Program-made: the position numbers and the translations under genes
The notes under the pieces: generated by a model
The model's database searches: none
Seen by the model: the letters and a program-made list of their open reading frames with translations, nothing else
Told to the model about the DNA's origin: nothing
NCBI GenBank assembly: GCA_902581285.1
Contig: CACHNP010000001.1
Coordinates: 62,001 to 126,000 of the forward strand
Length of the DNA stretch: 64,000 nt
Direction: 5' to 3'
Origin: an uncultured Gammaproteobacteria bacterium
GTDB lineage: Bacteria > Pseudomonadota > Gammaproteobacteria > Coxiellales > Coxiellaceae
Part shown: piece after piece, positions 9,857 to 19,500 of the stretch
Position numbering within the stretch: position 1 is the first letter of the stretch
How the letters are laid out: every line of letters begins with the position of its first letter

Positions 9857-10285
9857 ATGAATATTTACGACTATGGTACTTTACATAGTAGCCACTTAAA
9901 ATCACAGCAAGAAAGCTCAGGCAGCACATGCACCTGTATTTTATTTATGTCGGCGCTTGTGATAGGCTTCATGGGTATAATGCAGATAGTTCAAGCCGAT
10001 AAAGAATCGACCATCATAACCATAGATGGAGCTAGCCCGCAACTCACTGGTGGGGCCCTGATACTTAGCTCAGTCATACTTACCATTGCTGGGTGCCGAG
10101 TGAATACTATCACAACAAGCCATCACCTGGTCACAGGGAGAAAAGAGAAAATGAATTCCCGTAAAAAATCGCAAATTAAGAATCAAATTGCCACCCCAAA
10201 TACCCTCAATTCACATTTGCTGCGCTACATAGACAATAAAAAAGAAAAAGAAAAAGAAAATGCTATTTTATCCAGCAGCGTTTAA
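9857..10285 (+). CDS. Small two-helix membrane protein, paralogue 1
   Basis: Function unknown. The 142 residues have two hydrophobic helices (about 28-45 and 66-82) joined by a polar loop with the pattern PQLTGG, then a basic tail rich in K and E ending in SSSV. It is clearly a paralogue of the protein at 15167-15634: both share TC...SAL...G..Q..Q, PQ..GG, IGC or AGC, TP.TL, KEKE and a terminal S-S-V pattern. AT-rich DNA with TTAATATT at 9759-9766 precedes it. The carotenoid genes follow on the other strand where the sister copy has a GST gene. Confidence 0.7.
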   Translation: MNIYDYGTLHSSHLKSQQESSGSTCTCILFMSALVIGFMGIMQIVQADKESTIITIDGASPQLTGGALILSSVILTIAGCRVNTITTSHHLVTGRKEKMNSRKKSQIKNQIATPNTLNSHLLRYIDNKKEKEKENAILSSSV

Positions 10286-10396
10286 AGTCATTCAGTCACT
10301 TCGCATATCATCTTTTTGCATGAACTACTGAAGAAATATACTGATAGCATCAGAAAATATATAAAAAGAATAAAATTCCTCATAAAGCAAACCACA

Positions 10397-11533
10397 CTAA
10401 TCTAAAACAGGCCACCGCCGAAAAAGACTTCTAACAAAAACCCGAATAAATCTCCACTTTGGCATTCCATACATAATATTAAAATAATCTGGAAAACGCG
10501 CATCATCAGTCATAAACTTAATAATTGCGTCCGGATTCGAGTTTTGAAACATGCCCAGATACAACTTAACCGCACTGACCGGATCCTCAAGACAAACCTG
10601 CGTGAAAATTTTATCCATCCACATGACCACTCGAGAAAATGATTGTTCTTTATCACAAAGAACAATATTTTTTACGCAGCGCTGAATCGCATAAAAAGAA
10701 TAACCGGATGTCGGCCTCATTAAGCCGCTTCCCGTGCCGACTCCGCGTTTCTTTCTTTTAACCGGCATCATAGGAATAAGACCTCCCTCTTCATGCACAA
10801 CCTCAAACTCAACGCAGTTGTATTTTTTTTTCATATACTTCTTAGCTAATAAAAAGCAATGCTCTTTTGTTGGTATGTAAGACCCATCCAAGAAAAAAAA
10901 AGTAGGCTCAATCAGCGCATGTGTTGAAGAAAAAGGTAGAACATACATAAAATTAATTGCCTGTGATTGGTCATCAAAAAAATCCATTAAAGTCACCACC
11001 TCAGGATCAAACACCGGCACCGAAGTAGTGACAAACCAACCATAAAAAAGTTGCGCTAAATACTTGCTTGTCGACTTCAAGACATCAAAATTTAAATTCA
11101 CATTTCTCGCATCATATACTTTTTCACACGATATAGATTCTTTTTTCGTTTTAACACACAAGTCTTCTATCTGAACAACCGTAGACTCTAGCATCAAAGT
11201 AATATTTTCAGACTCCCTAATAAGGCTTAAACAATAGTCATAAAACTTTTCTGACGGAACATACTGATATTGATATTTCTCTGAATGATGTGCAATCGTT
11301 TTTCCCCCACTGCAAATCTCCCACTTTTCCCATGTCTTTGTTACACAGCTCTCAAACCCATGAGAAAAAACATTCCAACCACACCACGTTTTATCATAGC
11401 AATAACGTGACCGCTTATCCAAAATAAGCAAGGTTTTATCGTTCAACCTCCCCGCTTTCTTGAGTTCCACTGCTAACGACAAGCCACTCAAACCACCGCC
11501 AACTATAATATAATCAAAATATTTATAACTCAT
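10397..11533 (-). CDS. crtY: Lycopene beta-cyclase (CrtY type)
   Basis: Cyclises the ends of lycopene, giving beta-carotene. The N-terminus has a flavin-binding GGGLSGL motif (after DYIIVG). CrtY hallmarks follow: W-C-G-W near residue 50, FYGWFV, FDPEVVTLMDF, YVLPFSS, ALIEPTFF, EEGGLIPM and RPTSGYSF. The ATG at 11533 is chosen because it overlaps the crtB stop as ATGA; a longer GTG start at 11563 would lie inside crtB. The 378-residue product is normal for the family. Third gene of the crtI-crtB-crtY operon. Confidence 0.88.
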   Translation of the reverse strand: MSYKYFDYIIVGGGLSGLSLAVELKKAGRLNDKTLLILDKRSRYCYDKTWCGWNVFSHGFESCVTKTWEKWEICSGGKTIAHHSEKYQYQYVPSEKFYDYCLSLIRESENITLMLESTVVQIEDLCVKTKKESISCEKVYDARNVNLNFDVLKSTSKYLAQLFYGWFVTTSVPVFDPEVVTLMDFFDDQSQAINFMYVLPFSSTHALIEPTFFFLDGSYIPTKEHCFLLAKKYMKKKYNCVEFEVVHEEGGLIPMMPVKRKKRGVGTGSGLMRPTSGYSFYAIQRCVKNIVLCDKEQSFSRVVMWMDKIFTQVCLEDPVSAVKLYLGMFQNSNPDAIIKFMTDDARFPDYFNIMYGMPKWRFIRVFVRSLFRRWPVLD

Positions 11534-12423
11534 ATATAACCCTGAATAGCTTCGTGTAAACACGAGTCATGCTTAGTACCCTTACTCAACGTTAAGAACA
11601 TAATCGCGGTCTTTATTGTTAAATATATTTTCTCAAAAACGCCAGTAAATACTCTTTTTGTTTCCCAGTACTCGTCACAATCCAGCTGCTTAATTTTCTG
11701 ACCAATTTCTTTATAGATAAGCATCGCGTTATAAATACTAAATCGCACACGAGGTGATAGATATTTCAAACCGTAAATAGCAGAAGCATAATAAGCATCC
11801 GCCAACTCTACCAACCTTAGTATCCTAGAAAAAATTTCTTCCCTTCTGCCATAAGATTCTAACACGTCTTTAGGCGTAAGCGGGTTATCAAACCATACTT
11901 GAGGTAAATAAACACGCCCACGCTCCGCATCTTCAATAACATCACGAGCTATATTGGTTAGCTGCATCGCAATACCGAGATCAATCGCATACAGTGTTGC
12001 TTTTTTCTCCTTAACATTAAAAACATCACACATCATTAGACCCACTGTGCTTGCCACGCTATAAGAGTAACGTATTAGTTCGGATTCATCCGTTACAACA
12101 CTCTCATTCAGGTCTCGAATAACTCCATCAATCAGGCAATGTAAAGCACCAGGTGCCATCTTAAGTTCTTTCATTAATTCAATCATATTCATTACAATCG
12201 GTCTATCCGAGCGTCGCACTAAAATATCATTTTTAATAGACATCAATAACAACTTAGCCTCATTTTTCTTGTTGGCATTATCAGCTATATCGTCGACGTA
12301 TCGGCAGAACGCATATACGCATTGAGTATAATGAAACTGATGCCCATTTAAAAAAAGACTAGCCCAATAAAAACTCTTTCCGTGAATTTTTAACATGTTT
12401 TGAGGAGCAACCGACTGGGTCAT
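11530..12423 (-). CDS. crtB: 15-cis-phytoene synthase
   Basis: Condenses two geranylgeranyl diphosphates into phytoene. The 297-residue protein has the two aspartate-rich signatures of squalene/phytoene synthases: YAFCRYVDDIAD near residue 41 and AMQLTNIARDVIEDAERGRVYLP near residue 173. Its ATG directly abuts the crtI stop (TGAATG) and its stop overlaps the crtY start, so all three are probably translated from one message. No crtE-type GGPP synthase is in the window, so the substrate must come from elsewhere. Confidence 0.95.
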   Translation of the reverse strand: MTQSVAPQNMLKIHGKSFYWASLFLNGHQFHYTQCVYAFCRYVDDIADNANKKNEAKLLLMSIKNDILVRRSDRPIVMNMIELMKELKMAPGALHCLIDGVIRDLNESVVTDESELIRYSYSVASTVGLMMCDVFNVKEKKATLYAIDLGIAMQLTNIARDVIEDAERGRVYLPQVWFDNPLTPKDVLESYGRREEIFSRILRLVELADAYYASAIYGLKYLSPRVRFSIYNAMLIYKEIGQKIKQLDCDEYWETKRVFTGVFEKIYLTIKTAIMFLTLSKGTKHDSCLHEAIQGYI

Positions 12424-13902
12424 TCAAACCCCCTTATCTGAAATCAAGCCATCAACCAACTTAGCTGACGACAACACACCAGGAATCCCAGCTCCTGGGT
12501 GCGTCCCAGCACCGACAAAATACAGACCAGATAGCCTTTTTGAGCGATTGTGAAAACGAAAATATGCCGACTGCGTAAAAATTGGCTGCAAAGAAAATCC
12601 AGCACCAAATTGAGACAAAAGATCTGAGCGAAAATATTCAGGCGTCAGGAACTTATCTGTAACGATATGATTTGACAACCCTGGTAACAGGCGCTCTTCA
12701 AGAAGTGAAATAATCTGATTTTTAAAGGCGTCCTGTAACGTTAGCCAATCTATATTCGACTGCAAGTTAGGGACCGGCGCTAAGACATAGAAACCGTCAC
12801 ATCCATTTGGAGCCAAGCTAGGATCAACTGATGTCGGGCGATACAAGTACATACTCAAATCCGTATTTAGTATCTTTTTGTGAAACACATCCTTCAACAA
12901 AGTACGATAAGATTGTCCATAAGATATGGTATGCAACGCAACATCTTCATATCTAACTTCGGTCCCAAAGTAGTACATACATAACCCCATAGAGTACTTC
13001 AGCTGATTCATACGAAACCGATTAAATAAACCACGATACCTTTTCTCAATCAAATTCTGATAGGCATAGGCTGGATCTCCATTATAGATAACCAAGTTGG
13101 TTGTAATTTCCTCTTGATTATTAACCACTATAGACTTGATCTTACGCCCCTCTCCCGTAATTTTTGTTACCGTTGAATGAAAACGTATATTAATCCCAAC
13201 ATCACGCATCAAATCCTCAAGACCACTAACCAATGCATGCGTCCCTCCCATACAAAAATGACAACCCATCTTTTGTTCCAAGTAAAGAATAAGAAGATAA
13301 ATTGAAGTCGTCTTAAACGGATCGCCACCAACTAACAATGGCTGAGTGGTAAAAACTCTTCGAAGCTTCTCACTTTTAATATAGCATGACACTGTTTTAA
13401 ACACACTTCGATAAAACTTAACACGAGCCAGTGCAGGCACCTGCTTACACATAAAACCAAAACTATCAAAAGACTTATCCGACAACTTAACAAAGCCTTC
13501 TTTATAGATCTCTTCTGATAAAAGTAATAACTTTTTGAAGCCTTCAACATCTTGCTTTGAAGCAATAGCTTCTATGTTCTTATACATTTCATCCATGTCT
13601 GCAACGTAGTCAAATGTTGACCCATCATTAAACTGATAACGATACCAATGCTGTAATGAGCGAAGATCAAGGTAATCACTCATCTTTTTACCAAACAAAT
13701 CAAATAATTCAGAAATCAAATACGGCGCGGTGATAACTGTAGGCCCCGCATCAAACGTAAAGCCATCCTGTTTAAAAACTCTAGCGCGCCCACCTAAAGC
13801 ATCGCCTCGTTCAAGTAATGTAACATTATAACCCTTCGCACGCATCCTTAGCGCTGAGGCCATCCCCCCGAGCCCGCCACCAACCACAAAGACATCTCTC
13901 AT
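12424..13902 (-). CDS. crtI: Phytoene desaturase
   Basis: FAD-dependent bacterial-type desaturase that converts phytoene to lycopene. The 492-residue protein opens with the dinucleotide-binding motif GGGLGGMASALR and ERGDALGGRA, has FDAGPTVI near residue 50, and closes with the CrtI signature GLYFVGAGTHPGAGIPGVL. The ATG at 13902 is preferred over a TTG three bases upstream; GAGGGG lies just before both. First gene of the carotenoid operon. Its upstream boundary falls inside the decayed GST copy, which suggests that the operon was inserted there. Confidence 0.95.
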   Translation of the reverse strand: MRDVFVVGGGLGGMASALRMRAKGYNVTLLERGDALGGRARVFKQDGFTFDAGPTVITAPYLISELFDLFGKKMSDYLDLRSLQHWYRYQFNDGSTFDYVADMDEMYKNIEAIASKQDVEGFKKLLLLSEEIYKEGFVKLSDKSFDSFGFMCKQVPALARVKFYRSVFKTVSCYIKSEKLRRVFTTQPLLVGGDPFKTTSIYLLILYLEQKMGCHFCMGGTHALVSGLEDLMRDVGINIRFHSTVTKITGEGRKIKSIVVNNQEEITTNLVIYNGDPAYAYQNLIEKRYRGLFNRFRMNQLKYSMGLCMYYFGTEVRYEDVALHTISYGQSYRTLLKDVFHKKILNTDLSMYLYRPTSVDPSLAPNGCDGFYVLAPVPNLQSNIDWLTLQDAFKNQIISLLEERLLPGLSNHIVTDKFLTPEYFRSDLLSQFGAGFSLQPIFTQSAYFRFHNRSKRLSGLYFVGAGTHPGAGIPGVLSSAKLVDGLISDKGV

Positions 13903-13950
13903 CAACCCCTCACAAATACTTTCGCAAATAACATCATCAGCAACACAAAT

Positions 13951-14262
13951 AAAAAATAACGCAATCCTCTTGCCCAGGCCCTTTACCGTGCAAATAGGAC
14001 TGTTTCTCTAAAATAGAGGTTAAATCTTAACAAACTTGCTAACAAAACGCATGTTCTCAATCTAAATTAACTTCTGGTATCGATCCGGGTATTTGATACA
14101 GCGACTCGTCAGTCTGTAATTTTGATCCAATCCTTGATGTAAATGATTCTACTGCCCAAGGACTAGGCTCTTTAAGTGTGGGCATTGTTCGTAAACCCAA
14201 CTCACAAGTTCCAAGCTGTCTTTAATCACTTGACCATTGATTGGCAGCAAAACCAGCACCAG
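13951..14262 (-). pseudogene. Decayed glutathione S-transferase, copy of the gene at 15641-16252
   Basis: Alignment by eye with the intact GST gene shows long shared runs, for example AAATAACGCAATCC, TGTTTCTCTAAAATAG/TGCTTCTCTAAAATAG and GGTATCGATCCGGGTATTT. The remnant keeps pieces of the middle of the protein, such as SLELVSWVYEQ where the intact gene has SLDIVDWVCEK, but frames are broken, the C-terminal 140 or so bases are missing at the crtI side, and most of the N-terminal half is deleted. A 76-residue open frame at 14149-14379 is part of this wreck. Confidence 0.75.
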
Positions 14263-14440
14263 CAAGCGATGCTGTATAAGGTCGGCAAAGAAACTGCTAG
14301 AGAGAAGCTCGCAATCAAACTCTAATCCAGTATAATGAAAGAATATGACTATTTTTTTAAAAAGCCAGCACTGAATCAAGCTTTATAGTTTAATATAGCA
14401 TACCTTATTCAAATAACTGATTATCAATTTAAATACTTAA
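13951..14440. repeat. Degenerate direct duplicate of 15784-16580
   Basis: Beyond the GST coding part, similarity continues through the upstream flank: GCGATG..TA.AATAAGGTCGGC, AGAAACTGC, AATCAAACTCTAA.CC and the AT-rich run that precedes the 16562 gene. It includes ATACTTAAGTCGGCTA, matching the first codons ATGCTTAAATCGACTA. The copy therefore covers GST, its promoter region and the start of the 16562 gene, with an internal deletion. Confidence 0.7.
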
Positions 14441-14503
14441 GTCGGCTAGAGCGCAGAGTGCATCATAATAAAGACAGTCGTTCAAGCCCACCCATAGCCG
14501 CCA
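14441..14503 (+). pseudogene. Decayed 3' part of a tRNA-Met gene
   Basis: GTCGGCTAGAGCGCAG and CATCATAAT resemble the D arm and anticodon loop of the tRNA-Met at 4969, and TTCAAGCCCACCCATAGCCGCCA (14481-14503) matches the T arm, acceptor strand and CCA with two differences. No 5' acceptor strand exists and the anticodon stem does not pair, so it cannot be functional. It may be the far attachment site of an integrated element or a leftover of tRNA duplication. Confidence 0.7.
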
Positions 14504-14528
14504 CTCCGTTAAAAAAAGACGACATCTT

Positions 14529-15039
14529 TTATTTCTCTTTATGTCGTTTCCAACAGTATTTTTCTATTTTTTGGAACAACCTTCGGGTAGGTAAATTTTT
14601 TCTTTGCATCATCAAATAACTAAAATTATCTGCTAATATTTCATCAGGGTTAGTAATTCGATCCCAATCCTCTGAAACAGGCAGTTGAATCAAACCACAG
14701 GATTCAAAACCAATTAAATGATACAGACGATCACGCAACCCGGGGTGGTTACGTGAAATAATATGAAATGTTTCATGATACAATATTTGTTGTATGTAAA
14801 GCGCGCTCTTCTGAAATAAAGATTTAGGGATGACAATAGCATTACCCCGAGTATAAGGGGCATTACCCTCTTCTTTGCCCGTCGTCAAAACTAAATCAAC
14901 TTACTTTGGAATCCAACGTTGGTACGGGACCAGTTTTTTTTCCACCTCGCTTAAAATTGGATCTAAATCAACACGATCTTGTCTCGACCACGGCAAAACC
15001 TGGCTTTTGATAAAGGATTAAGAACGCAAGTCCCACCAT
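14529..15039 (-). pseudogene. Broken HExxH (zinc-metallopeptidase-like) protein
   Basis: A 119-residue frame from a TTG at 14888 contains HETFH, a zinc-binding HExxH pattern, followed by a glutamate-containing region (NPDEILADN). Upstream, the same frame stays open and protein-like to 15017 but is cut by a TAA at 14901-14903. Read through, it gives a continuous sequence, RWIPK, stop, VDLVLTTG. A possible original ATG with a hydrophobic start (MVGLAFLIL) at 15039 is in another frame, so a frameshift is also likely. Family not recognised. A sequencing error is an alternative for either lesion. Confidence 0.6.
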
Positions 15040-15166
15040 AGAAAAAAAAAATCAATAATTAAAAAAAAATTAAATTAGATAAAATCAATTTCCATACTTT
15101 ACCCCCTTTTTCACAATAGGTATGATACTGTTAATTACATAATCTCAAAACCAAGGTATTATCAAT

Positions 15167-15634
15167 ATGTATGCTTACCCAACCACCAACAATAGATCGC
15201 GCTCCAAAATACAGCGCCAAAATTTCGCTGTGACTTGCGCTTCCATTTCATTTTTTTCCGCACTTACCTTAGCTGTTATTGGTCTGCTACAAACGTTGCA
15301 AACCGAAGATGAAACACCCATCATATCTGCGGGTAATATCGACCCACAAATCTTAGGTGGAAGCATGCTGGCAGGATCAGCACTGTTGTTTGTCATTGGC
15401 TGCTGCGTTATCCGCAGCAATAGGAACCCCAAAAATAACCCCACCAACCCTCAGACAACTCCACTAAACCGACATTCACTCTTCACAATCACAGATGACG
15501 CTGAATACGCGCACAAAGAATTCGTCACACCAAGAACCCTGAGAAAAGCCCTAACTACAGCCGCCGAACAAAATCAAAAGGAAAAAGAATCATCTACCAT
15601 ACCCTCTTTCCTAGGTAATTCTAATAGTGTTTAA
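15167..15634 (+). CDS. Small two-helix membrane protein, paralogue 2
   Basis: Function unknown. The 155 residues have hydrophobic helices at about 23-44 and 65-83, linked by a polar loop with PQILGG, and a polar tail ending NSNSV. It aligns along most of its length with the protein at 9857-10285 and is probably an inner-membrane protein. It converges on the GST gene, whose stop lies six bases away. The pair arose by a local duplication that also copied the GST. Confidence 0.7.
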   Translation: MYAYPTTNNRSRSKIQRQNFAVTCASISFFSALTLAVIGLLQTLQTEDETPIISAGNIDPQILGGSMLAGSALLFVIGCCVIRSNRNPKNNPTNPQTTPLNRHSLFTITDDAEYAHKEFVTPRTLRKALTTAAEQNQKEKESSTIPSFLGNSNSV

Positions 15635-15640
15635 ACCCAC

Positions 15641-16252
15641 TTAAGCGGACCAGACTTCAACCTTTTGCATCACATCGTTAAAATAATCAGCATCGATTAT
15701 GCGTTGAATCCAGTGGTAAACCGCAGGCACTTGATAACCATCAATGATTGATTCATCCACACGATACAACTGACGCACAAAAGAAAAAATAACGCAATCC
15801 GCTTGCCCTGGCTGTTCACCATGCAAATACAACTGCTTCTCTAAAATAGCATTTAACTTTTGACAAAAAAGCTGACAACGCACATGCTCTTGATCTAAAT
15901 TAACATCCGGGTATCGATCCGGGTATTTAATATGGCGACTTGCCGGCCTAAAATCCTGATCTAAGAGGTTAAGCAAATCATAATATTGCTCCGGATTTTT
16001 TGTTATCAACCCCATATTTTTTTCACACACCCAGTCAACAATATCCAAACTTTCATCAATCACTCGACCATCAGGTAAAACTAAAACAGGCACCGTCCCT
16101 TTAGGTGATGTGGCTAAGAAAGTTGACGGCTTATCACGTAAATTAATTTCCCTAAGCTCAAAGTCAATTCCGGCCAGCACCAAAGCCATACGCGCACGTA
16201 TAGCGTACGGGCAGCGCCTAAAAGAATACAATACCGGTTTTTTTTGTGTCAC
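15641..16252 (-). CDS. Glutathione S-transferase family protein
   Basis: The N-terminal thioredoxin fold carries FRRCPYAIRARMAL, a glutaredoxin-like CPY motif typical of some bacterial GSTs, then GTVPVLVLPDG and ESLDIVDW, the usual cis-proline and glutathione-contact positions. The C-terminal half is helical. A GTG at 16252 is chosen because GGAG lies eight bases upstream; this gives 203 residues, and the longer ATG start at 16291 adds an unlikely leader. Glutathione itself is made by gshA-gshB at 55864-58070. Substrate unknown. A decayed copy lies at 13951-14262. Confidence 0.85.
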   Translation of the reverse strand: MTQKKPVLYSFRRCPYAIRARMALVLAGIDFELREINLRDKPSTFLATSPKGTVPVLVLPDGRVIDESLDIVDWVCEKNMGLITKNPEQYYDLLNLLDQDFRPASRHIKYPDRYPDVNLDQEHVRCQLFCQKLNAILEKQLYLHGEQPGQADCVIFSFVRQLYRVDESIIDGYQVPAVYHWIQRIIDADYFNDVMQKVEVWSA

Positions 16253-16493
16253 TAGAATCACTCCGATTTTTTTCAACTTACATGCTAACACGAATCAAGA
16301 TAACATCAAACAACTCAACACACATGATAAAACTCCCACAAAGTCAAAAAACTCAGCAGCCCCAAATAACCGGAATCAGCACGCGATGTACAATAAGGTC
16401 GACAGAGAAACTGCAAGGCAGAAGTTCGGAATCAAACTCTAACCCAATAAAATAAGCAAATATTTACAATTTTTCTTAAGATATAATATCATT

Positions 16494-16512
16494 TTAATAT
16501 TAGATTAATATT
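16494..16512 (+). promoter_or_regulatory. Tandem TTAATATT boxes upstream of the PEP-synthase-like gene
   Basis: TTAATATT occurs at 16494-16501 and again at 16505-16512, an 11-base period that puts both on one face of the helix. The sequence resembles the TTAAT-type box recognised by PmrA in Legionella and Coxiella. In such an AT-rich spacer it could also be chance. Confidence 0.3.
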
Positions 16513-16561
16513 TATAGCATAAAATATCATACTTTATTTGAATAAATGGATATAAATCTAA

Positions 16562-19500
16562 ATGCTTAAATCGACTAAAACACGAGAACCTATTCCGATT
16601 TATATCAATGACTTATCTAACAAATTGATGTGTAACCCCAAGCTCGCTGGGGGAAAAGGAGCCAGTCTAGCTAAACTGACGTTGCTCAAAGATATCAATA
16701 CAAAAGCAGGATTAGTCGTTACCAGCGAACTATACAAAGAACGCATTGATGATAAAATCAAAACTCTAATTACTGATCTAGAACCCACTAACAATCATAA
16801 TACAGCCTCAAGAGAAGATGCACTAAGAGAGATTCGAAAGCTCATTCATGATATTGACCTTAAGGATTTACCTGGACAGTTTACAACACTCGACAATGAA
16901 AAATATTATGCCGTTCGCTCATCAGCTACTGTTGAAGATGGACAAACCGCTTCTTTTTCAGGTAAATTTGCAACCTTTCTGTATGTGAAAAAGAGCGACA
17001 TTTGCAGTAAAATTAAGGACGTGTGGGCATCTGTTTTTACAATCAATAACCTAGAGTATTGTGAAGCAAATCAAGTATCATTTAACGAGCTTCACATGGC
17101 TATTGTGATTCAAGAAATGAGCCACCCATATGCAGCGGGAACGATATTTACCGATAATGACACAATCGAAATTGATGCGGCATTCGGTCTCGGTGAAGCG
17201 GTTGTGCAAGGCAACAAACCCACTGATAAAATTATATTAAAATTAGAAAATGGACAAACCATCTCTCAAACCACCGCCATAAAAAACACAAAATTGATCC
17301 ACAACGAAACACAAAATAAAGTCATTGAAACGCCATTATTAAAAAGTAATAGAAACAAAATATGCCTAAGTCATGAACAAGTCAAACAACTCTGGAAAAA
17401 CACCCGGATGCTACAAGGAACTTACAACGATTTGGAACACGGCCTGGATATCGAGTTTTCAGTCGACCAAGATGGGAAAATTTACATTCTACAAGTAAGG
17501 CCCGTGACGGTTAAATCTCGACAAAATATAATGCAAGTAAACTACGAAAAATCAAAAAATGATTATATTGGAAAAGGAGATCCCGTATCACACCACATAG
17601 ACAAAGGCATCTTATATGTTTGTGATACACCAGAAGAAGCGGAACAAGCAATAGAGTCAAATAAGGCTAATCAGCACAAAATAATTATTGTCACAGCAAA
17701 CACAACGAGCCAATGGGAAACTGTTATGCGGCAATCGGCCGGAATAATAGCTGAGACCGGTAGCTCAAACTGCCACACAGCCATCGCATGTCGCGAAATG
17801 AAGATACCCGGAATAACGTGCTACGCAGACGCAAAGTCTCACCTAAAAGTCCACGATAAAAAGCTTGTAACACTATGTGGTTCGAGCGGAAGAGTATACG
17901 CCGGTGACAGAACATCCAATAACAACATAACATCCTGTACAATCACAACCATCTACACCCCCATCGAAACTGAACAAAGCGTTCCGCTAGATCGTCATAA
18001 AAAACAAGCAATATCAGCACACATGACGAGGAATATAAATAACGAATGTTACATCGGTAAACCTATGACAGCGACATGCCCCCTCATAAACGACCTTGAT
18101 AAAGACGCTCACCAATGGCTAGAAAAAGCAAACTTAGGCTTTAAAAAATCAGAATACCGTATCCTCAAACATACTCTACTGATGAAATTTAATGACTGTC
18201 ACGAATGGAGAAGACACGTAAGGACATGGTCACTAGAACAACATCAAAACGTTCTAACCAGAAGAAAAAGCGCTGAAAAAGCCTACGATAAAGCATCAAA
18301 AAATCTTGAATTAACAACACAATCAATGCAAATGTGGTTTGACGCGTATAAGATGAAAGTGGGTTTTGACAATATTGCATACCCTATCAGTGAAATACTA
18401 ACCGGATTACTACACCAACAATCTAAAAATAATGGCATAGAAGAACCCATTTTATCAGATCTCATACTAGCAGAAATAGCGTGCCAAGGCGGCTTGTCAA
18501 TTGAAGAATTTTATACGGACATTCGATATATCCAATCTGTTTTAAAAACAAATACGACTGCAAATCAATCAATCATCAACCTAAAAGAAAAATACCAAGC
18601 CAATAACCCGTGCACTCAAGTCATTACTCACCTAGAAAAAATACTGATAGATGAATTGATAGAACTAGGGATATACAATCGATGTCGCACAGCAGCCACA
18701 TTTTACCGTATACAAGATAAAGACTTTTCGCTCACCTTCTTAGAACCTTGGTTCCAGGAATCAAAAAAACCATGGCTACGCTTACTGATAGAGTCAAATA
18801 AACTCACTAGCAACATGCCGCAACCCTTGTCAAAGAACAAAAAAGTGTATTTTCCCGACAATCAAGACTTAAGAGCAGTAATAGAACTAACCGCAACCTC
18901 AAAAAAACTGCATATGGATGGACACCACTCTAAAGCAAAAGGACTTTGGTCTTTTATTGATAAAATGAAAGAGTTATCAATTAAATCAGGCACTCCAATA
19001 AATGAGTTATTAAATAAATCAAGCACAGACATTATTGCATTGATAAGCAAAGTCAACTCACAAACTCAACCGGGCTCACATGAAAGACATTTCTCTACAG
19101 CACAACACGGTATTATGAATCAATTTCAACCACAGAAAAAAAACACCTCAATCAAAGAGCAGTCGACTTTAATTGAGTCTTTTTGCGACTCATTACCCTC
19201 AGCCAAACACCTCAAAGCTAGAGGCTACGAACAGTCAAATACCCGAATAATCTACCCATCAAACAATCGGGGACTGCCTCTTCAGCTTGAAAAATTTGAA
19301 GATCAAATGAGCGACTCACCCACGCCACTTCCTGACAACCAATATAGAGGAGAATACGTAAGACCTAATCGCATAGACTATACGCAACATCAAGTCGCCA
19401 CAGCCGACGAGAAAATCATCACTATGGTAAATTTCACTCAAGGAAAACCTCAACTTCAACTAGAAAGCAAGCTTAATATTGGCAAGCCCTGTGAATACAG

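Noticed and set aside
14149-14379. 76-residue minus-strand frame as a gene
   Set aside because: Its only protein-like part matches the GST middle region, so it is part of the decayed copy.
5046-14440. Integrase, transposase or CRISPR array
   Set aside because: None was found here or elsewhere in the window; the island idea rests only on the tRNA repeat and gene content.
14441-14503. A functional tRNA
   Set aside because: No 5' acceptor strand and no pairing anticodon stem; only the 3' third is well preserved.
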